Positions 59,576-64,000 of a stretch of 64,000 bases of DNA are shown here, one piece after another. The stretch is from assembly GCA_016195565.1 (NCBI GenBank), contig JACPZK010000017.1, positions 99,697 to 163,696 of the forward strand. Reading direction: 5' to 3'. The stretch comes from Nitrospirota bacterium (GTDB lineage Bacteria > Nitrospirota > Thermodesulfovibrionia > Thermodesulfovibrionales > UBA1546). The notes beneath the pieces are model-generated. The model was not told where the DNA came from. It was given only the letters and a program-made list of their open reading frames with translations, and made no database searches. How positions within the stretch are numbered: position 1 is the first letter of the stretch; the number at the start of each line of letters is the position of its first letter. The translations under genes and the position numbers were made by a program.

Positions 59576-60391
59576 TTACTTCACGTCAGACAGTATGACT
59601 CTTACAACATCCCCTACCTTAATATCAAATACCGAAGAAGCATTGCCCTTGTAAGTGAAGAGTTCAAGATATTCTGTGCTGTTTACCAAGGCATAAAGTC
59701 CTTTATCCGGAACTTGTGAATAGTGGCTTCTAAGTTCTGTATGCCTTTCCTTTACAATAATCTTTATTTTCCCCTCGGGATTGATGCCGTAGAGCATGTT
59801 CAAATCCAATGCCTTTATATTGGTTATAGCATTGCCAAAACGGTCTATGTATATGACTTCTCCTTCTACAGCCTTTTCTTCAGGCCGTGATGCAGACGGA
59901 AAATGCAGGGTTACATAATCGGTAATTGCTTCTCCGAAGTTTACCGACTCTATGCCTTTTGTAAGCCAAGCGGCAGCAGGGGAAAATATATCCCTGCCGT
60001 GAAATGTCGGGCCTTTGTCGGGCATAAAATAATGCTCTGATGTAAGATGAATTACCTTAAGAGTTTCATTTTTTGAGTTGTATATCAGAGAGAACACGCC
60101 GTTATCAGGGCCTATGAAATAAGCATGGTCTGTTATGACAAGTATCGGCCGCCTGCTTGAACCGACGCCGGGATCAACAACCACGACATGAACTGTTTTA
60201 GGCGGGAAGAAACTGTGGCTCATGCCGATTGTAAGCGCAGCCTCTTTTATGTTGTGCGGGCTTATGCCGTGTGTAATATCAATTATCTTTGCCAGAGGGT
60301 TGATTGATAATATTACGCCTTTCATCATCCCTACAAACGGGTCTTTATAACCGAAGTCGGATGTAAGGGTTATGATCGGATTATTCTGCAC
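59576..60391 (-). CDS. SAM hydroxide adenosyltransferase (DUF62)
   Basis: 271 residues with [41 protein letters not shown] and [10 protein letters not shown], the DUF62 family that hydrolyses S-adenosylmethionine to adenosine and methionine. It overlaps pyrD by 11 bases as the last gene of the greA-pyrK-pyrD-DUF62 run. Confidence 0.9.
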   Translation of the reverse strand: MQNNPIITLTSDFGYKDPFVGMMKGVILSINPLAKIIDITHGISPHNIKEAALTIGMSHSFFPPKTVHVVVVDPGVGSSRRPILVITDHAYFIGPDNGVFSLIYNSKNETLKVIHLTSEHYFMPDKGPTFHGRDIFSPAAAWLTKGIESVNFGEAITDYVTLHFPSASRPEEKAVEGEVIYIDRFGNAITNIKALDLNMLYGINPEGKIKIIVKERHTELRSHYSQVPDKGLYALVNSTEYLELFTYKGNASSVFDIKVGDVVRVILSDVK

Positions 60392-61322
60392 CTGATGCCT
60401 CCATCTCTATCTGTGGTGACTTTATTCCGCCTGTAAGTTCGTTTAAATCAGTTATGTTGTTCTCTGCCATAAAGGATTCTATGCCTTTAATTATATCATT
60501 GGTTGCGGATGGATTTATAAAATTTGCGGTTCCGACTGCGACTGCTGTTGCGCCTGCAAGCAGGAATTCAATGGCATCAGAGGAGTTCATTATTCCGCCC
60601 ATGCCGATAACAGGTATTTTAACTGCCCTGAATGTCTCATAGACCATTCTAACGGCAATTGGTTTTATCGCGGGGCCTGACAGCCCGCCTGTTATGTTTC
60701 CGAGTCTTGGCCTCTTTGTTTTTATATCAATAGCCATTCCCGTAATGGTGTTTATCAGAGAAACAGCATCAGCCCCTGCATCTTCTGCCACCTTTGCCAT
60801 AAGTGCGATGTCGGTCACATTAGGTGAGAGCTTTACAATAAGAGTGAGATCTGTCACCTTCCGAACTGCGCTGACAACCTCAAAAGTCCCCTTTGGGTCT
60901 GTACCGAAAATACGCCAGTCAGCTTCTTTATTAGGACATGATATATTCATCTCAAGTCCGTGTATTCCATCCACAGCGCTTAATCTCTCTGCTGCTTTTG
61001 CATATTCGTCAATGGAATCACCAAAAAAATTAACTATTACAGATGTATCAAATTGTCTTAGAAAAGAAAGTTTTTCTCTTATAAAATTTTCTATGCCTAT
61101 GTTCTGAAGTCCAATGGCATTGAGCATCCCTGCAGGCGTCTCTACGATACGAGGCGGGGGATTACCTTCTCTGGGTAAAAGGGAAAGTCCTTTTACAACA
61201 ACTGCTCCGAGCTTGTTGAGGTCAACAAATTCAGAGTATTCCTCACCATAGCCGAAGGTCCCTGATGCGGTCATAACAGGGTTTTTAAGTTTCAGCTTTC
61301 CTATGTTTACCGTAAGATTCAT
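60381..61322 (-). CDS. pyrD: Dihydroorotate dehydrogenase, class 1B catalytic subunit
   Basis: FMN enzyme of pyrimidine synthesis, 313 residues. [37 protein letters not shown] (catalytic-Cys region), [23 protein letters not shown]. Works with PyrK to pass electrons to NAD. Separated from pyrK by an intergenic repeat. Confidence 0.95.
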   Translation of the reverse strand: MNLTVNIGKLKLKNPVMTASGTFGYGEEYSEFVDLNKLGAVVVKGLSLLPREGNPPPRIVETPAGMLNAIGLQNIGIENFIREKLSFLRQFDTSVIVNFFGDSIDEYAKAAERLSAVDGIHGLEMNISCPNKEADWRIFGTDPKGTFEVVSAVRKVTDLTLIVKLSPNVTDIALMAKVAEDAGADAVSLINTITGMAIDIKTKRPRLGNITGGLSGPAIKPIAVRMVYETFRAVKIPVIGMGGIMNSSDAIEFLLAGATAVAVGTANFINPSATNDIIKGIESFMAENNITDLNELTGGIKSPQIEMEASGAE

Positions 61323-61336
61323 AGTGGTTCGTTATT

Positions 61337-61409
61337 CGTCATTGCGAGGAGCGTAAGCGACGTGGCAATCTTTAATGGCGAGATTGCTTCGCTTTGCTCG
61401 CAATGACAA
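61337..61409. repeat. Intergenic palindromic repeat (TCATTGCGAG type) between pyrK and pyrD
   Basis: GTCATTGCGAGGAGCG and CGAGATTGCTTCGC...CGCAATGACAA form the same hairpin type as at 25662-25790 and 52149-52222. Confidence 0.85.
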
Positions 61410-61437
61410 ACAAGCAAAGTTGCATAATAATTTTGCG

Positions 61438-62226
61438 CTACCATACAATTTCACCAATCTCAAAGACAGGCCCTTCTTTGCATACCCTTTTATAGCCTTT
61501 TTTTGTTTTTACCGCGCATCCCAGACATGCTCCGACACCGCATGCCATGTTTTCCTCCATAGAGATATAGCCTTTGATTCCTTTTTCTGCGGCAAATTTA
61601 GAGACAGCCTCAAGCATTGGTGATGGGCCGCAGGCATATAACAAAAAGTTAGAAGTTAAAAGTTGAGGGTTAGAAGTTAAGAAAACATTTAAAGCATCTA
61701 CAACCGTTCCTTTCCTGCCTTCGGAGCCGTCATCAGCGCTGATTATCAATTCCTTTTTAACAAGCCCCTTTAATTCGTTAAGCATGAGCAGTTCACCGCT
61801 TGTCCTTGCCCCGTAGAAAAAATGGATATTCCCTGAAAGTTTCTCTGCAAGAGGGAATAGCGACGCAATTCCTATACCTCCTGCAATGAGAACGGGAGTA
61901 AAGTTTTTGCCCGGCATCGGGTATCCATTACCTAACGGCCCGAACAAGTTTACGGTGTCTCCCTTTTTCATCTCTTTCATTCTTTCAGTACCTTTGCCTT
62001 TGATTCTGTAGAGAAACTGCAGTTCTCCGCCTTCGGCGGATGATGTTTCTCTAAAGATGCTGAAGGGACGCTTGAGTAATGGGTCATAGGAAAAATCAGT
62101 TCCGATCATATAAAATTGGCCCGGAAGCGGATGCTGCTGAATATTATCAGAACTCAGGACAAGAAGATTGTGGCCTTTGTTTACAGGAGTGTTTTCTGTT
62201 ATTTTTGCTCTTATGTATTTACTCAA
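61438..62226 (-). CDS. pyrK: Dihydroorotate dehydrogenase electron-transfer subunit
   Basis: 262-residue FAD/[2Fe-2S] subunit. FAD region [12 protein letters not shown] region [13 protein letters not shown], cluster ligands [17 protein letters not shown]...CKEGPVF. Residues [17 protein letters not shown] come from an in-frame heptad tract (61643-61686). TTG start overlapping the greA stop by 8 bases. Confidence 0.92.
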   Translation of the reverse strand: MSKYIRAKITENTPVNKGHNLLVLSSDNIQQHPLPGQFYMIGTDFSYDPLLKRPFSIFRETSSAEGGELQFLYRIKGKGTERMKEMKKGDTVNLFGPLGNGYPMPGKNFTPVLIAGGIGIASLFPLAEKLSGNIHFFYGARTSGELLMLNELKGLVKKELIISADDGSEGRKGTVVDALNVFLTSNPQLLTSNFLLYACGPSPMLEAVSKFAAEKGIKGYISMEENMACGVGACLGCAVKTKKGYKRVCKEGPVFEIGEIVW

Positions 62227-62698
62227 AGGTTATCTCTAATATCTCGTATTCCATTGTTCTTGCAGGCGCCTTAATCATTGCTGTATCGCCCACCTCTTTA
62301 CCTATCAAGGCCCTGCCTACAGGCGAGCTTATGGATATTTTCCCGCTCTTAACATCTGCCTCGTCAGGGCCTACAAGCATAAAAATATATTCTTCATCTG
62401 CTGCTGTGTCCAGCACCTTTACCTTGGCGCCAAAAGCTGCCTTTGATTGATTTATCTTTGAAGGGTCAATTATTTCAGCCAGGGCTAATTTTGCCTTAAG
62501 TTCCTGTATCCTCCCTTCCATGAAGGACTGTTTTTCTTTTGCAGCGTGGTATTCTGCGTTTTCCGAAAGATCTCCGTGTGCGCGCGCCTCTGCTATTGCC
62601 TGAATATTTTTAGGCCTTTCTACTTTCAGGAGTCTATCAAGTTCTTCCTGAAGTTTCTGATAGCCTTCGCGCGTCATGGGAACTCTCTGCATAATCAT
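62219..62698 (-). CDS. greA: Transcription elongation factor GreA
   Basis: 159 residues. N-terminal coiled coil with acidic tip ([20 protein letters not shown]) and C-terminal FKBP-like domain ([14 protein letters not shown]). Rescues backtracked RNA polymerase. First gene of the pyr run, with AGGAGA-type site. Confidence 0.97.
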   Translation of the reverse strand: MIMQRVPMTREGYQKLQEELDRLLKVERPKNIQAIAEARAHGDLSENAEYHAAKEKQSFMEGRIQELKAKLALAEIIDPSKINQSKAAFGAKVKVLDTAADEEYIFMLVGPDEADVKSGKISISSPVGRALIGKEVGDTAMIKAPARTMEYEILEITFE

Positions 62699-62807
62699 CA
62701 GTCTCCTTTGTTTCTTTAATTTAACACTTTTTACTTTGTTTTTTCAAAAGCAGTGATGGTAAAATCGGATGACGGATAAAGGTTTAAATCTTGGCAGGAG
62801 GTAATCT

Positions 62808-63551
62808 TTGAATAAACGTATAGGCCTGATATCAGCAACAGAAAAAGAGAGCAGGGCTGTCTTAAAAACTCTCAGAAGGATTAGAGGTAAAAGTTTAGCG
62901 CTGCCTGTTTATCAGGGGAAGATCGGAAAGACAAATATCATTCATATCATCTCAGGCATCGGCAAGGCCAATGCCGCGCACGCAGCAACCCTTCTCATCG
63001 AAAAATTTTCTCCATCCGCTGTGATAAACTTTGGGATCGGCGGCGCCTATCCTTCGGCGAATCTCAGGACAGGGGATATAGCGATTGCAGACAAGGAGAT
63101 ATACGGTGATGAAGGGCTCTGGCTGAAAGACGGATTTCATAAAGCTGATGCAATTGGGATACCTTTATTAAAGAAAGGCAGGAAAAAATACTTCAATGAA
63201 TTTCCGCTCCAGAATGGGATTGTAAAAAAAGCTTTTGAATCGGCGAAACTTTTAACTTTCAACTCTCAACTTTCAACTAATATAGAAACCGATGCATTTG
63301 TTACCGTATCTACTGTTACCGGCACAGGCAGAAGGGCAAGAGAGATTGAAAAGCGATTCAATGCAATCTGCGAAAATATGGAGGGCGCGGCTGTTGCGCA
63401 TGTCTGCGCGATGTATGGAATTCCGATGCTTGAAATAAGAGGTATAAGCAATATTGTTGAGGACAGGGACAGGAGTAAATGGGATATCAAAACAGCAGCA
63501 GAAAATTGCCAGAAAATAATATTAGCTCTCATTAAAGAAGGCAGAATATAG
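62808..63551 (+). CDS. mqnB: Futalosine hydrolase/MTAN-family nucleosidase
   Basis: 247 residues of the PNP/UDP fold: HIISGIGKANAAHAATLLI, FGIGGAYPS, ENMEGAAVAHVCAMY (catalytic Glu), GISNIVEDRDRSKWDIKTA. The last motif favours futalosine hydrolase of the futalosine menaquinone pathway over MTA/SAH nucleosidase. Residues LLTFNSQLSTNI (63247-63279) are an in-frame heptad insert. CAGGAGG precedes the start. Confidence 0.83.
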   Translation: MNKRIGLISATEKESRAVLKTLRRIRGKSLALPVYQGKIGKTNIIHIISGIGKANAAHAATLLIEKFSPSAVINFGIGGAYPSANLRTGDIAIADKEIYGDEGLWLKDGFHKADAIGIPLLKKGRKKYFNEFPLQNGIVKKAFESAKLLTFNSQLSTNIETDAFVTVSTVTGTGRRAREIEKRFNAICENMEGAAVAHVCAMYGIPMLEIRGISNIVEDRDRSKWDIKTAAENCQKIILALIKEGRI

Positions 63552-63696
63552 CATTTTAGCTTTAAAATCTTCTTTGCCATAATTTAAATCAACCCAGAAA
63601 TTAAAAATATTATCAAGAAAAAAGAAAAGCAAGGAAAAAAGAAAAGGGGACAGATTTATTTATTGACAGAGAAAAGCGATATGAGTAAGATGTCTT

Positions 63697-63861
63697 ATGC
63701 CACGGATAGCAAGAGTTGTTTTGACCGAATATCCTCATCATATAATCCAGAGAGGCCACAATAGGCAGGTGGTCTTTGCAGATGACGAAGATTATCTTTA
63801 TTATCTGGAAAACCTTAAAGAATGGAAGATAACTTTAAAATGTAAAATCTATGCCTATTGT
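63697..63861 (+). pseudogene. REP-associated tyrosine transposase, truncated by an IS
   Basis: The first 55 residues (MPRIARVVLTEYPHHIIQRG...) match the HUH/Y1 REP-type transposases. The AAAAGGGGACAGATTTATTT leader at about 63643-63662 is typical of these loci. After TGT at 63859-63861 the sequence switches to the IS end; the frame continues with unrelated codons to 63933. The catalytic Tyr region is lost. Confidence 0.8.
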
Positions 63862-64000
63862 TGTCCTGCTCGACTTTTTCGGAACAACTATTTCGAGTTT
63901 AAAGTTAGTCCCACCAGATTTTCAAGTTTATAATAATTAGCCGGGATATCATATCCCAGCGCCTCATGCGGCCTATAGGTATTGTATTTTATCCTGTAGG
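63862..64000. mobile_element. End of an insertion sequence (IS3/IS481-like), cut by window edge
   Basis: The boundary at 63862 begins TGTCCTGCTCGACTTTTTCG, a likely terminal inverted repeat starting with TGT. The transposase stop lies 26 bases inside. The other end is outside the window. Confidence 0.65.
63888..64000 (-). CDS. IS transposase C-terminus (integrase-core type), partial
   Basis: Reading the minus strand from the window edge gives YRIKYNTYRPHEALGYDIPA, then NYYKLENLVGLTLNSK-stop. The YN-x-x-RPH-x-ALGY-x-x-PA motif is the end of the DDE integrase core in IS3 and IS481 transposases. The 5' part lies beyond the window. Confidence 0.8.
   Translation of the reverse strand, partial: YRIKYNTYRPHEALGYDIPANYYKLENLVGLTLNSK

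Overview
The window reads as one contiguous bacterial chromosome segment, mostly ordinary metabolic and regulatory genes at moderate GC. The gene content suggests an anaerobic or microaerophilic chemolithotroph, most plausibly a Nitrospirota (Thermodesulfovibrionia-like) genome or a neighbouring deltaproteobacterial-type lineage: a selenocysteine formate dehydrogenase with NuoE/NuoF-type partners, formate-THF ligase, ferredoxin-dependent 2-oxoacid oxidoreductase subunits, a futalosine-pathway menaquinone gene, HslUV and many two-component/c-di-GMP proteins. The taxonomic call is inference; no rRNA gene is present.

Layout. 0-7.2 kb: a stand-alone AICAR transformylase, a cyclophilin, a PstS-like protein, a small Cys-rich protein, a PilZ protein and a glrK-qseG-glrR sensor/lipoprotein/sigma54-regulator operon (minus strand). 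7.5-14.8 kb: a minus-strand formate operon, NuoE-like > NuoF-like > selenoprotein FdhA > cNMP-binding protein > Fhs, which oxidises or makes formate and activates it to formyl-THF. 15-19 kb: tRNA-Lys and tRNA-Glu, then tandem anchored glycosidase-like paralogues plus a remnant copy. 19-22 kb: ThyA-like protein, PIN/RHH toxin-antitoxin pair, and a GIY-YIG-like/DUF6884-like pair. 22-31.5 kb: hemB, an ErpA-like protein, rlmN, miaA, aconitase, ribD, pepA and a pyruvate-kinase C-domain protein. 31.6-33.9 kb: an accessory patch (HxlR regulator, DUF1059, high-GC AhpD-like and membrane genes) ending at an extraordinary tRNA-Leu locus in which one tRNA-Leu lies inside the anticodon loop of another. 34-46 kb: metal/Cys-cluster proteins, a response regulator, valS, nadC, argC, rplM-rpsI, and a TPR/ExeA-like ATPase pair. 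46-54 kb: radA, argB, FmdE, rlpA and xerC-hslV-hslU. 54-64 kb: HEAT and HD-GYP proteins, ppx, korBC, a GNAT N-acetylglutamate synthase, pyrD/pyrK/greA, mqnB, and a REP-type transposase broken by an IS whose end lies in the window.

A recurring signal cuts across these regions: degenerate 7-bp (sometimes 8-bp) tandem tracts of varying sequence sit in intergenic gaps and also in frame inside at least seven conserved enzymes (FdhA, RlmN, MiaA, RibD, ValS, PyrK, MqnB). Two of these carry an adjoining C-tract/G-tract hairpin. A second repeat class consists of intergenic palindromes. The heptad/octad tracts and the nested tRNA-Leu locus are the least explained features of the window.
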